64,000 nucleotides of DNA from Tolypothrix brevis GSE-NOS-MK-07-07A (GCA_019358985.1 JAHHIJ010000010.1:1-64000); one strand, 5' to 3'. Shown: positions 9,273 to 18,384, counted from the stretch's first letter. Numbers and translations are program-made. Notes: a model not told the origin generated them from the sequence alone.

Positions 9273-10472
9273 ATGTCAGTAGACAAAGAAAGCCACTTCT
9301 TTAAAAAATCTGAAGCTAGGTGGCGAGTAATTTTAGCAGCTTCCATTGCAGTAACAACCGGGCTAGTATTTTTCTATGGTTCTTCAAGATTTACGCCTGA
9401 GTCTAAAGTTAAAAGCCCAGTAAATCCGCCAAAAACTGCCCCTGCAAGAGTCGCTATTACAGCCTTAGGACGGATAGAACCTGAAGGTGAAGTAACTTAT
9501 TTGTCTGCTCCTCATTCAATTAATGGTGTGCGAGTTGAAAAACTGTTAGTGAAAGAAGGAGATCAGGTTGGGAAAGGGCAAGTATTAGCATTGCTAGAAG
9601 ATTATGCTCGCAGTAAATCAGCTTTGCAACAGTCTGTAGACAAACTGCAAATTGCTCAAGCCAAACTAGGGCAGGTAAGAGCAGGAGCTAAATCTGGAGA
9701 TGTCGATGCTCAAAAAGCAGCGATCGCTAGTTTACAGTCGCAATTAAAAGGAGAAGTTACGACTCAACAAGCAACCATTGCTCGGATTCAAGCGCAGTTA
9801 GAAAATGCTCAAACTGAGAACAATCGATACCAGCAATTATATAAAGAAGGTGCGATCGCTGCTTCAATATTAGATAGTAAGACTTTGCAACTCAAGACAG
9901 TGCAACAGCAACTTCAAGAAGCTCAAGCTACCCTCAACCGCACTACCAACACTCTCAATGACCAGCTAAAACAAGAAAAAGCCAAACTGGGAAGCATTAA
10001 AGAAGTGCGTCCTGTAGATGTTCAATTGGCACAAAGCGAAGTCAAAAGTGCAATGACTGCGATCGCTCAAGCAAAAGCAGACATGGATTTAACTTATATA
10101 AAATCTCCCATCGATGGAAAGATTTTGAAAATTCATGCCAGAACCGGAGAAGTAATCAGCACTTCTGGATTTGCGGAAATAGGCAAAATATCGCAAATGT
10201 TTGTCGTCGCAGAAGTCTATCAAACCGATATTCAAAAAGTGCGTCTCGGTCAAAAAGCCACCATTACTAGTCCTGCAATTTCTCAAGCATTACAGGGAAC
10301 TGTAACTGAAATTGGTTGGCAAGTTGACAAACAAAACATCTTCAGTCTCAATCCCGGATCGGATACTGACCGGAAAATAGTTAAAGTAAAAATTCGTCTC
10401 GACAATCCAGCAGATAGTAAACGGGTTGCTCGTTTGACTAACTTACAAGTAGATGTCGCTATTAAAATGTAG
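9273..10472 (+). CDS. hgdB: DevB/HgdB-type membrane fusion protein
   Basis: A 399-aa HlyD-family periplasmic adaptor of an ABC exporter. One N-terminal membrane anchor (about residues 19-37), the DevB-like ALGRIEPEGEVTYLSAP strand, a split biotinyl-lipoyl domain, a Gln/Ala-rich coiled-coil hairpin (about 105-235), and a C-terminal beta-barrel (DLTYIKSPIDGKIL onward). It would link the inner-membrane permease to an outer-membrane TolC-type channel such as HgdD. It is followed by the matching permease and an epimerase. This order resembles hgdB-hgdC-hgdA of Anabaena, whose products act in deposition of the heterocyst glycolipid layer. A GGGAT ribosome site lies just upstream of the ATG. DevB itself is the main alternative. 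Confidence 0.85.
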   Translation: MSVDKESHFFKKSEARWRVILAASIAVTTGLVFFYGSSRFTPESKVKSPVNPPKTAPARVAITALGRIEPEGEVTYLSAPHSINGVRVEKLLVKEGDQVGKGQVLALLEDYARSKSALQQSVDKLQIAQAKLGQVRAGAKSGDVDAQKAAIASLQSQLKGEVTTQQATIARIQAQLENAQTENNRYQQLYKEGAIAASILDSKTLQLKTVQQQLQEAQATLNRTTNTLNDQLKQEKAKLGSIKEVRPVDVQLAQSEVKSAMTAIAQAKADMDLTYIKSPIDGKILKIHARTGEVISTSGFAEIGKISQMFVVAEVYQTDIQKVRLGQKATITSPAISQALQGTVTEIGWQVDKQNIFSLNPGSDTDRKIVKVKIRLDNPADSKRVARLTNLQVDVAIKM

Positions 10473-10579
10473 CATTAGTTGTTGGTCAATAGTCATTAGT
10501 CATTGATTAGTAATTCTTGTTTGACTTTTGACTTTTGACCGTTGACTTTTGACCGTTGACTATTAACCAAAAAATAATA

Positions 10580-11758
10580 ATGGTATTCAAAATTCCCTTA
10601 GCATGGCTTCAGTTAGCTCAACAAAAAGTTCGTTTTCTAGTAGCTATAGCAGGTATCGCTTTTATTATCCTGCTGATGTTTGTCCAACTTGGATTCCAAG
10701 ATGCACTTTATTCAAGTGCTACCGCAGTACATCAAAGTTTGCGAGGAGATTTATTTTTAGTTAGTTCTCAATATAAAGCTTTGACTTCGGCTCAAAGCTT
10801 TTCTCGCACTCGTTTGTATCAAGCATTAGGATATGATGGTGTAGAATCAGTTAGCCCTATCTATGTACAATTTGCTAAATTAAAAAATCCCGAAACCGGA
10901 GAGAAATACTCAATATATGTTATTGGTATCGACCCAGGTAGAAATGTTTTGAATATACCGGAAGTTGACCACAATTTAGATAAACTCAAAATTCCAGATA
11001 TGATTCTTTTTGACCGGCTTTCTCGTCCAGAGTTTGGACCAATTCCCGCAAATTTTGCTAAATCAGACAAAGAACAAATAATTGAAATATTTCCCTTTAA
11101 TGCATTAAATGGTTACAGAGTTAGATTGGGTGGTTTATTTAGCCTTGGTCCCTCCTTTGGAGTAGATGGAAGTTTACTTGTTAGTGACTCAACTTTCTTC
11201 AGAATAGATCCAAATAGCCGGACATCAGAAATGATAGATATGGGTGTTGTTACCCTTAAACCTGGTGTTGATGCAGAAGCAGTTTTGGCAAATTTGCGAG
11301 CAGAATTACCTGATGATGTCCAAATATTTACTCACCAAGGCTTTATTGACTTTGAGAAAAATTATTGGTCAATTAGAACACCGATTGGCTTTATCCTTAA
11401 CCTTATGCTAACAATGGCTTCTGTTGTAGGTGTGGTCATCGTCTATCAAATTCTTTACAGTAATATTGCTACTCAATTCGTTGCTTACGCCACTTTAAAA
11501 GCTATAGGTTATGCGAATAATTATTTATTGAGTGTAGTTTTTCAACAGGCTTTAATATTAGCAATTCTCAGTTATATTCCTGGATTTGCTTTTTCCTTAG
11601 GTTTATATGACTTTGCAGTTAAAGCTACTAATTTGCCAATAAGGATGACTTTTAATAATGCACTAATTGTATTGATATCAACAGTTTTAATGTGTATTAC
11701 TTCTGGAGTACTTGCAATTAATAAACTCCGCTCTGCCGACCCAGCAGACATTTTTTAA
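10580..11758 (+). CDS. hgdC: DevC/HgdC-type ABC exporter permease
   Basis: About 392 aa, FtsX/MacB-like permease of the DevC family. One N-terminal membrane helix (residues about 18-40), a large periplasmic domain (about 45-255), and three C-terminal helices (about 265-290, 310-335, 355-378), ending in a conserved SADPADIF tail. I chose ATG at 10580, giving the DevC-like MVFKIPLAWLQLAQQKVRFL start, over an in-frame TTG at 10556. It is preceded by hgdB with a spacer of Asp/Ser-type heptamer repeats (GACTTTTGACCGTT). No ATP-binding subunit follows, although dev operons are usually devBCA, so the ATPase must come from elsewhere in the genome. Confidence 0.85.
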   Translation: MVFKIPLAWLQLAQQKVRFLVAIAGIAFIILLMFVQLGFQDALYSSATAVHQSLRGDLFLVSSQYKALTSAQSFSRTRLYQALGYDGVESVSPIYVQFAKLKNPETGEKYSIYVIGIDPGRNVLNIPEVDHNLDKLKIPDMILFDRLSRPEFGPIPANFAKSDKEQIIEIFPFNALNGYRVRLGGLFSLGPSFGVDGSLLVSDSTFFRIDPNSRTSEMIDMGVVTLKPGVDAEAVLANLRAELPDDVQIFTHQGFIDFEKNYWSIRTPIGFILNLMLTMASVVGVVIVYQILYSNIATQFVAYATLKAIGYANNYLLSVVFQQALILAILSYIPGFAFSLGLYDFAVKATNLPIRMTFNNALIVLISTVLMCITSGVLAINKLRSADPADIF

Positions 11759-11759
11759 G

Positions 11760-11949
11760 TTGGATAGTGGGTAGTTGTTAGTTGTTAATGCTTAGTTGTT
11801 AGTGGATAGTTGTTAATACAAGACCTATCAACCATCAACTATCAATCATCAACTATCAACCATCAACCATCAACCATCAACTATCAACCATCAACCATCA
11901 ACTATCAACCATCAACCATCAACTATCAACCATCAATCATCAACTAACA
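11760..11949. repeat. Heptanucleotide tandem repeats (STRR type)
   Basis: About 17 degenerate heptamers (CAACCAT, CAACTAT, CAATCAT) run from about 11826 right up to the hgdA start codon. The opposite-strand version (GTTGTTA, GGATAGT) occupies 11760-11815, so the spacer can fold into a large hairpin. A short related tract (TTGACCGTTGAC) lies before hgdC at about 10525-10562. Short tandemly repeated repetitive sequences of 7 bp are typical of heterocystous cyanobacteria. Confidence 0.85.
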
Positions 11950-12954
11950 ATGAACCTCCAAAATAAAACCATCCTCATCACTGGTATTGACCAATTTATC
12001 GGCTTGCGTGCTGCGGAATTAGCCATAGGGCAAGGAATGAATGTTCGGGGATTGCAAAGCTCTCCAGATAACCTGAAAAAAGTGCAACAATTGGGTGCCG
12101 AGGTGATGGTAGGTGATATTAATCATCCTGCTGTTGCCGAAGCTGCTTGTGAAGAAGTTGACATAGTTTTTCATACAGCCGAGCTTGCCAAAGAAGCTGG
12201 TGCAATCGACCGTTTTCGAGAGATAAATGTTAAGGGAACCGTCAACATAGCTTCATCTGCTAAAAAAGCTGGTGTTAAAACCTTTGTGCATCTTTCTAGT
12301 GGTTTAGTTTACGGTTTCAACTATCCCAATCGCGTGACAGAAGATGGACCCCTTAACGGCGAAAATAATGCCTACTGCGAAACGAAAATAGAAGCAGAAA
12401 CAGCACTTTTACAACTAAATTCTTCCCCAGATTTTGGCATCATCATCATTAGACCAGGTGAAGTTTATGGACCAGGAAGTATTCCTTGGATAGTTCGACC
12501 ACTTTTATTGATGCGTCAAAAACTATTTGCTTACGTAAATGATGGTCAGGGAATTATGAATCATGTATATCTAGATAACTTGGTTTATGGCATCTTTTTA
12601 GCTATAGAAAAAGAAGCGCATGGAGAAATATTTAATATCACTGACGGACAAGAAACTTCTTGGAAAGACTATTTCATGCATTTAGCAGAAGTTGCCAAAG
12701 CACCTGCACCCTTTTCTATGTCCAAGGATGAAATTAAATTATTTGTCAAGTTGCGCTGTCAAGGACAGAAATTGTTTCGTAAAGAACCAGATATTCTGCC
12801 TGAATCTATAGATTTTATGAGCCGTCCCTATGCTTATTCGATTACTAAAGCACAAACTCTGTTAAATTATCAACCAACAATTGACTTAGCAGAAGGAATG
12901 CGACGCACACAAGAATGGATCGATAAGACGGATTTGCAAAAAATCGTGAAATAA
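11950..12954 (+). CDS. hgdA: NAD-dependent epimerase/dehydratase (HgdA-like)
   Basis: A 334-aa extended short-chain dehydrogenase. Rossmann strand and loop at the N-terminus (ILITGIDQFIG, lacking the middle Gly of the usual TGxxGxxG), DINHP, catalytic Ser (HLSSGLVYG), and the YxxxK pair (AYCETK). This family epimerises or reduces nucleotide sugars, or oxidises 3-beta-hydroxyl groups. It follows the exporter genes as hgdA does in Anabaena. It probably modifies the sugar or the oxygenated chain of heterocyst glycolipids. The start codon directly follows the heptamer repeats, with no ribosome-binding motif visible. The next gene begins 10 bp downstream. Confidence 0.75.
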   Translation: MNLQNKTILITGIDQFIGLRAAELAIGQGMNVRGLQSSPDNLKKVQQLGAEVMVGDINHPAVAEAACEEVDIVFHTAELAKEAGAIDRFREINVKGTVNIASSAKKAGVKTFVHLSSGLVYGFNYPNRVTEDGPLNGENNAYCETKIEAETALLQLNSSPDFGIIIIRPGEVYGPGSIPWIVRPLLLMRQKLFAYVNDGQGIMNHVYLDNLVYGIFLAIEKEAHGEIFNITDGQETSWKDYFMHLAEVAKAPAPFSMSKDEIKLFVKLRCQGQKLFRKEPDILPESIDFMSRPYAYSITKAQTLLNYQPTIDLAEGMRRTQEWIDKTDLQKIVK

Positions 12955-12964
12955 GCGTAATCCT

Positions 12965-13954
12965 ATGAGCAAAAATCAGCCGCGATTGAGTATTGGACTA
13001 CCTGTATATAATGGGGAAAAATTTCTCACTGAAGCGATAGATTCACTTTTAGCTCAGACATTTGCTGATTTCGAGTTAATTATTTGCGATAACGCATCAA
13101 CAGACAAGACAGAGGAAATTTGTAGAACATACGCGGCTCTTGACGAACGCATCCGTTATTACCGTAATGAAAGAAATATTGGGTGCGCTCCTAACTTCAA
13201 TCGAGCGTTTGAATTGTCTACGGGGGAGTATTTTAAGTGGGCAGCTTATGATGATTTACATGCTCCAGATTTTATCGCTAGGTGCATTGAAATACTTGAT
13301 AAAGATCCTACAGTAGTTTTGTGTCACTCTGAAGCATATTTGATTGACGAAAACAGTGATATCTTACGCACATATGATATCAAACTGAAAACAGATTCAC
13401 CAAAAATCCAAGAGCGTTTTCATGAACTTCTGACTAAGCACTTATGCTATCAATGTTACGGGGTAATACGTGCGAGTGCTTTAAGAATAACACCGCAGAT
13501 GGGAAGTTATGGTCTTGCAGATGGAATTTTCTTGTTAAGACTGGGGATAATTGGCAAGTTTTATGAAATTAGCGATCGCCTGTTTTTTGCCAGAGTCCAT
13601 CCGCAACAATCAATGAGTATGTTTTTTCCCAATTATTTGTCGTTTACTAACAATAATACACAATACTCATCGAGTATGATACCTGATTTTTACGGGTGGT
13701 CAGTATGGTTAGATTCGGCAAATGAAGGACAAATAATATTTCCACATTGGCGAATATTATGGGAATATACTCTTTCCGTATGGCTGTTTCCCATGAATTT
13801 GTATCAACGAATATGTTGTCATGTTAGTTTATACAAAAAACTGAGAGGAAACGAATCTTTTTTAATTAAAGATTTCACAAAAGCCACTCATATGTTTTGG
13901 ATTCGTTGGAAAAAGTTTTCCATTCAAAAACAGCAAATAAAAACTTCCCTTTAA
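12965..13954 (+). CDS. GT2-family glycosyltransferase
   Basis: A 329-aa GT-A fold transferase. N-terminal nucleotide-sugar motif (SIGLPVYNGEKFL, then ICDNASTDKTEEI), a DD metal-binding motif in the AAYDDLHAPDF segment (around residue 98), and a C-terminal amphipathic region rich in Trp/Phe. No membrane helices are evident. It is 10 bp after the epimerase and probably translationally coupled with it. Substrate cannot be read from sequence. Location within the HGL locus suggests glycan or glycolipid assembly. Confidence 0.85.
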   Translation: MSKNQPRLSIGLPVYNGEKFLTEAIDSLLAQTFADFELIICDNASTDKTEEICRTYAALDERIRYYRNERNIGCAPNFNRAFELSTGEYFKWAAYDDLHAPDFIARCIEILDKDPTVVLCHSEAYLIDENSDILRTYDIKLKTDSPKIQERFHELLTKHLCYQCYGVIRASALRITPQMGSYGLADGIFLLRLGIIGKFYEISDRLFFARVHPQQSMSMFFPNYLSFTNNNTQYSSSMIPDFYGWSVWLDSANEGQIIFPHWRILWEYTLSVWLFPMNLYQRICCHVSLYKKLRGNESFLIKDFTKATHMFWIRWKKFSIQKQQIKTSL

Positions 13955-13977
13955 TAACGGTTTTTGTTTGCGTGTAA

Positions 13978-14094
13978 TATAGCGTTTCCTAGTCTGCTGA
14001 GGTACAAGTTTATCTGCGTCCATCCGCGTTTATCTATCTTCATCTGCGGTTAATTCAATATTCTGTACCTCATGAATGTAGGAATCGCTATAAA
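13978..14094. repeat. MITE-like element with TATAGCG terminal inverted repeats
   Basis: About 115 bp bounded by ATATAGCGTTTCCTA and the inverse TAGGAATCGCTATA. The interior carries the TTTATCTGCGTCCATC and TTCATCTGCGGTTAA strings, which recur at 28590-28686 between similar termini. No coding capacity. Confidence 0.65.
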
Positions 14095-14165
14095 AGTAAT
14101 GAGGCACACCATATTGTGCCTCTACAAACCAATTCCAAAAATTACCTATTTAGGAGCGATAACTG

Positions 14166-14633
14166 ATGTTGAAGTTATCTAAAATTAGTTCTTTGTTAAT
14201 CGCTATTTTGGTAAGTGCTAGCTTTGCTAAAACAGTAAATGCCCAACAAACTACAACACTTACTGTAGTAGTTAATGGCATAGAACATCAAAAAGGTCAG
14301 TTGTGCATAGGAATTTACTCAAATGAAAAAGGATTTCCTTTAAGTACAAAGAATGTTGTCAAAAGTGCTTGCAAACAAATTACAGGAAGTTCTATAAAAC
14401 ATAAATTTACTGGCATGAAGCCGGGAAATTATGCTGTTGCTGTAGTTGACGATCAAAATGGCGATCGCAAACTTAATAGAGACTTTTTCGGCATCCCTAA
14501 AGAAGGCTTTGGTATTTCCAATAATCCCACAGTATCAATCACAACGGGTACGCCAAAATTTAGCAAAGCTCGTTTTTCACTATTGAAAAATACCACAGTC
14601 AACATAGACATGAAATATGGACTCGATCCATAA
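14166..14633 (+). CDS. Secreted DUF2141 protein
   Basis: A 155-aa protein with a clear Sec signal peptide (basic start, hydrophobic LLIAILVSASFA, predicted cut after VNA at about residue 26) and a DUF2141 beta-sandwich. Diagnostic segments are KGQLCIGIYSNEKGFP, PGNYAVAVVDDQNGD and FGIPKEGFGISNN. Two Cys may form a disulfide. A good ribosome site (AGGAGC) lies 8 nt before the ATG. The family's function is unknown; it is exported to the periplasm or envelope. Its place between HGL-locus glycosyltransferases hints at an envelope role only by association. Confidence 0.85.
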   Translation: MLKLSKISSLLIAILVSASFAKTVNAQQTTTLTVVVNGIEHQKGQLCIGIYSNEKGFPLSTKNVVKSACKQITGSSIKHKFTGMKPGNYAVAVVDDQNGDRKLNRDFFGIPKEGFGISNNPTVSITTGTPKFSKARFSLLKNTTVNIDMKYGLDP

Positions 14634-14677
14634 AAAAAGTCAGGAGTCAGAATTAAAATGACTTCTTCTTCATAAAC

Positions 14678-14763
14678 CAATACCATTCAGTTAATCCCCA
14701 AATTCTCGTCGAGACGTAGCAATGCTACGTCTCTACATACCATTTTTACCACCAACTGTATTG
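14678..14763. repeat. Palindromic element with CAATACC / GTATTG ends
   Basis: Ends CAATACCATTCAGTTAA and ACTGTATTG enclose a central GAGACGTAGC hairpin at 14711-14737. It is one of four such composite elements (see 39487, 40411, 53950). Confidence 0.7.
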
Positions 14764-14794
14764 CTTCATAAATCAGCCGAGGACAATAAATTTA

Positions 14795-16036
14795 ATGATA
14801 GATATGGCAATATTCCTGTCTAAATCTTTGCTAGGTTGGCTAGCTATACAGATGTTTTTAGCGGTTGCTTTTTTGTTTTACTTGCATTCAAAGAGTAAAA
14901 ACATCTTAGCAGATGACCAGTTGCCGAAAACGGCAGTAATTGTTTGCTTACGCGGAGCCGATCCGTTTTTGTCTGATTGTTTGCGATCGCTCTTAAACCA
15001 GAACTATCCACAGTATGATTTAAAATTAATTGTCGATAGTTACGAAGATCCAGCTTGGAAAATCGCCACTGATATCAGCCAACAAACAACAACCAACGTC
15101 CAAATCAGCCCTTTAAAAATGCGGCGCCAAAATTGCAGTCTCAAATGCAGTTCCCTAGTGCAAGCTATCTCTGAATTGGACGATTCCTACTCATTTATTG
15201 CCTTAATCGACAGTCATAGTATAGCCCATCCCAATTGGCTACGTGAATTAGTCACTCCTCTGACTCATCCCAAAATAGGCGTCACAACCGGCAACCGTTG
15301 GTACGTACCCACCGGTAACTATTGGGGATCTATGGTACGCTACCAAGGCAACATATCCAATGTTGTGCAGATGTTCCTTTTCGGCATTCCTTGGGGTGGT
15401 AATTTAGCGCTAAAAACAGAACTATTCCGAGAAACAGGACTGCTAGATAAATGGGGACAAGCTTTAAACGAAGATAAGCTGTTATGCAAAGTTTTAAAAA
15501 AACAGAAAATGCAAGTTAAATTTGTTCCTTCTTTGATGTTGAATCGGGAAGAATGCGATTTACCCAGCTTACTCAACAGTCTGCAACGCCAACTACTTTC
15601 TTCTCGACTTTATCATCCTTTATGGTCAGCGGTGATTGGTGATGTTGTTTCTAGTATCTTAGTTCCTACTCTCGTCATCCTGTTAGGTTTAGTGGCGTTT
15701 TTGAGCGGAGAATCAGATGCAGCATCTTTGTGTTTTAGCAGCTTCATTATCTATACTATCGGTTTACTTTTTCTCATGCTGGGATTGGAAAAAGGCGTAC
15801 ACCAAGCAATCCATTTTCCAGATAAAGTAAACACAAAATTATCACTTCACACACTCTTAAAAATGCTGATAGCAATTACCCTAACACAGTGGGTTTATGG
15901 ATTAGCATTCTTATCATCTTTGCGGACATCAACAGTCAATTGGCGCGGCGTTTCTTATCAAGTGAAAGGACCTTGGAACATCCGCTTAGTAAAATATCAC
16001 CCCGCTCAACCTGATGAAAGAAAACTTTCTTTGTAG
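14795..16036 (+). CDS. Membrane GT2/GT21-type glycosyltransferase (ceramide glucosyltransferase-like)
   Basis: A 413-aa membrane-bound processive-type transferase. One N-terminal helix (about residues 5-30), a cytosolic GT-A domain with CLRGADPFLSDCLRSLL, the DSHS metal motif (ALIDSHSIAHPNW, about 146), a NEDKLL catalytic Asp region, and a Q-R-Q-L-L-S-S-R segment replacing QxxRW. Three C-terminal helices follow (about 285-310, 320-340, 355-380). Relatives transfer glucose to ceramide or hopanoid-type lipids, so a role in glycosylating a lipid in the HGL locus is plausible but unproven. An in-frame ATG at codon 4 is an alternative start. Confidence 0.85.
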   Translation: MIDMAIFLSKSLLGWLAIQMFLAVAFLFYLHSKSKNILADDQLPKTAVIVCLRGADPFLSDCLRSLLNQNYPQYDLKLIVDSYEDPAWKIATDISQQTTTNVQISPLKMRRQNCSLKCSSLVQAISELDDSYSFIALIDSHSIAHPNWLRELVTPLTHPKIGVTTGNRWYVPTGNYWGSMVRYQGNISNVVQMFLFGIPWGGNLALKTELFRETGLLDKWGQALNEDKLLCKVLKKQKMQVKFVPSLMLNREECDLPSLLNSLQRQLLSSRLYHPLWSAVIGDVVSSILVPTLVILLGLVAFLSGESDAASLCFSSFIIYTIGLLFLMLGLEKGVHQAIHFPDKVNTKLSLHTLLKMLIAITLTQWVYGLAFLSSLRTSTVNWRGVSYQVKGPWNIRLVKYHPAQPDERKLSL

Positions 16037-16649
16037 TAAGCACTTCAGTGCTTAAAATAGCCGTTTCAACGCCTCATAAAAAATCATAAGTTAGCCTATT
16101 TGTAAATGCATAATTTATCATTATAAATGTACAAAAGATTGCCTTTTTATTAAATACACGTAAAGACGTTCCGGCGGAACGTCTCTACAAGGTTTTGGGT
16201 TTCACCCATGTACCTCCTAAACCTAAAATCTGCTGTATCTGTGATTCTTAGCGCAGATACATCAGAATTTTGATGAAATATTTGCTGGGTAAATCCTCAA
16301 TTAATTCGCACCAAAAATAGCATTTTTATGAAATATTTCCTGCCTCTGCAAAAATTGCAGTTTCAAATGCAGTTCAATCGTGTAAATCGTCTTAGAATTA
16401 GATAATTAGTACAAGGTCTTTGCCTTTTTAACTGTACTGCTTCTGTTGTTTTTGAGAAAGTTTTTATTTGATGTAGTGAGTACTTTAATGCTTAATTATT
16501 CAGCGCTGAAGCGCTCACTACGGGGGAGCAGAGAATAAATACTCTGTACAATTTGAAATCTGTGTCAATGCGTAAATCCTAAGTCCAACTTTTATTAGAG
16601 CGAAAAAGTGTTTCTCTCTGATAAAAAATACCCTTTCTTTATTGGAATT
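16037..16649. other. Spacer with palindromic repeats
   Basis: No gene seen. It begins with an AAGCACTTCAGTGCTTA palindrome (about 16038-16056), a GACGTTCC hairpin at 16160-16188, and a second palindromic tract (CAGCGCTGAAGCGCTCACTAC) at about 16501-16521. Presumably it also carries the promoter of the following glycosyltransferase, but no box is clear enough to call. Confidence 0.6.
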
Positions 16650-17915
16650 ATGAAAAAGCAACCGCTTCGCATTGCGCTGTTGACAGGATTGTATGCTCCC
16701 TTCCTGACAGGAGTTTCAGTTGCAGTACATCAGCGAGTTCGCTGGTTATTACAGCAAGGACACGAAGTCTTTCTTATTCATCCAGAATTTAACGACAAGT
16801 ACCCGAAACATGTTGGCTCCCGTCCGATGGCTGGGTTAGAAGAATTAACAGTTTTTCCTAAATTTTCTTCTTATGCATTTCCATCACAACCGTTGATGTT
16901 ATACAAGTCTCTTCCGCAACCGATGCACAATCGGTATTGGAGTGATACTGAGTTGTTGGAAAAATACCAGCCTGACATTGTAGTGGTTGAAGAAGCACCG
17001 CAAATGAGAGGATGTTACTCGCTTTTCTTGCAAGGTTATGGTCGTCCAATTGGAACTGAATATGCAAAGCGAACCGGCACACCAATCATATCTGTTTTCC
17101 ATACCGATATCATTGCTTATATTCGATATTACTTGGGAGACGTAATTTTCAACTTATTTCGTCCAATTCTTCCCACTTTAGTTAAGCAAATGAGTGACGC
17201 TTATGATGTCAATTATTTTTCTTCACGGGAGCAATTGAAAAAGTACCAAAGCTTGAATTCTCAACGCAGTGAATATTTGCCTTATCAAGGTATTGATTGC
17301 GAAAAATTTCATCCCCAAAACATCATTTATAACCCAATTCCTAACGACGATCGCCCAACACTACTTTTTGTCGGACGCATTACCGCAGAAAAGAATGTTA
17401 CTCAACTTTTAGATGCATTTCCACTTATTGCTGCTAAAATTCCTAACGTTCATCTGGTCATCGTTGGTAGTGGTCCAGCTGATGAAGAAGTAAAAAGACG
17501 CGCTCAAAAGTTTAAATCTGGTGTTACCATCTGGGGTGAGTCCCACGGAAAAGAACTGTTAGGCTGGTTCGCACGAGCAGACATATTTGTCAACCCCTCC
17601 GTCACAGAAAACTTCTGCACCACCACTAACGAAGCTCTAGCTTCCGGAACCCCGGTTGTTGCAGCTTACGCACCTTCAACTACAGAGCAGGTATCTCCCG
17701 GTGTCAACGGTTTGCTAGCCGAACCTAATGACGCAGAAGATTTCGCCGAAAAGGTGATTGCAATTCTGGAAAATCCCGCTTTCAAAGAAGAATTGACACG
17801 GCAGGCACGCCCATCCATACTTGATTTCGATTGGGCTGCATGTTCGCAAAAATTTGAAGATAAACTCTATGAAGTTGTTCAAGCATCGAATCGGGTTGAG
17901 GTAAAAGCTACCTAG
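16650..17915 (+). CDS. hglT: GT4 glycosyltransferase, HglT/SQD2-like
   Basis: About 421 aa from ATG 16650 (MKKQPLRIALLTGLYAP); an upstream in-frame GTG at 16608 would add 14 residues with no family resemblance. GT-B fold: N-terminal SGVS-like loop (FLTGVSVAVHQR), DVVVVEEAP region, then FVGRITAEKNVTQLLDAF and the EX7E signature (ENFCTTTNE) for nucleotide-sugar and acceptor binding. Relatives add sugars to diacylglycerol or sulfoquinovosyl lipids. It closes the HGL locus in a position matching Anabaena hglT, which glycosylates the heterocyst alcohol. The symbol rests on synteny and family and is tentative. Confidence 0.75.
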   Translation: MKKQPLRIALLTGLYAPFLTGVSVAVHQRVRWLLQQGHEVFLIHPEFNDKYPKHVGSRPMAGLEELTVFPKFSSYAFPSQPLMLYKSLPQPMHNRYWSDTELLEKYQPDIVVVEEAPQMRGCYSLFLQGYGRPIGTEYAKRTGTPIISVFHTDIIAYIRYYLGDVIFNLFRPILPTLVKQMSDAYDVNYFSSREQLKKYQSLNSQRSEYLPYQGIDCEKFHPQNIIYNPIPNDDRPTLLFVGRITAEKNVTQLLDAFPLIAAKIPNVHLVIVGSGPADEEVKRRAQKFKSGVTIWGESHGKELLGWFARADIFVNPSVTENFCTTTNEALASGTPVVAAYAPSTTEQVSPGVNGLLAEPNDAEDFAEKVIAILENPAFKEELTRQARPSILDFDWAACSQKFEDKLYEVVQASNRVEVKAT

Positions 17916-17942
17916 TAGTCTGCCAAGATAAAAATGGCGGGT

Positions 17943-18001
17943 TGTAGAGACGTAGCAATGCTACGTCTTTACGTAAAGACGTTCCGGCGGAACGTCTCTA
18001 C
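17943..18001. repeat. Two adjacent hairpin repeats, one of each class
   Basis: A GACGTAGCAATGC palindrome (17943-17972) is joined head to tail to a GACGTTCCGG palindrome (17973-18001). Both can form stable stem-loops downstream of hglT and might act as a bidirectional transcription stop or RNA stabiliser. Confidence 0.8.
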
Positions 18002-18045
18002 AAGGGTTTCGGGCAACGGATAATTAATTTCTGGAGATGTCTATT

Positions 18046-18178
18046 GTAGAGACGTTACATGTAATATCATGTCCGGAAAATTACTTGTGATGTAAAGACG
18101 TTCCGGGGGAACGTCTCTACGACGGTTGCGACGTTTTTATTACTGTTAATTAAACGGACATGATGTAACGTCTTTACA
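18046..18178. repeat. Nested palindromic element, copy 1
   Basis: Outer arms GTAGAGACGTTACAT and ATGTAACGTCTTTAC enclose inner inverted ends ATCATGTCCGG and CGGACATGAT. These in turn enclose a GACGTTCC hairpin at 18091-18120. A second copy of the inner unit lies at 19380-19482. The layering looks like one small element inserted inside another. Confidence 0.7.
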
Positions 18179-18228
18179 GGATTTGAGAGTTTTTTCTTCA
18201 AATAATTCTTTACAATTGTCGCCCTTGT

Positions 18229-18384
18229 TTAACCTATATACTTCATTTCGGCTTCTAGTTGACGTACTAGCTTTTCGTCACCTTTGCCTCTAGCTACTTG
18301 CAAGCGATGTTCTACGTTTTTTTGCAGATTTTGGTAATGAATTTCTTCAGCTTGTTTTGCCGCTTGAATTCTGTTAGTAAGCAT
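18229..18384 (-). CDS. Small 51-aa protein, PirA-like
   Basis: A 51-aa acidic/basic helical protein beginning MLTNRIQAAKQAEEIHYQ and containing NVEHRLQVARGKGDEKLVRQ, ending MKYIG. A strong ribosome site (AGAGGGA) lies about 8 nt before the ATG. Codon use is normal and it sits in its own spacer, divergent from the next gene. It resembles, from memory, the small cyanobacterial PII-interacting regulator of arginine synthesis (PirA), which competes for PII to control arginine production. That family name is a tentative recall. The existence of the gene itself is well supported. Confidence 0.7.
   Translation of the reverse strand: MLTNRIQAAKQAEEIHYQNLQKNVEHRLQVARGKGDEKLVRQLEAEMKYIG

Noticed and set aside
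11826-11949. CRISPR-like regular repeats
   Set aside because: The units are contiguous 7-mers without spacers and belong to the STRR type.
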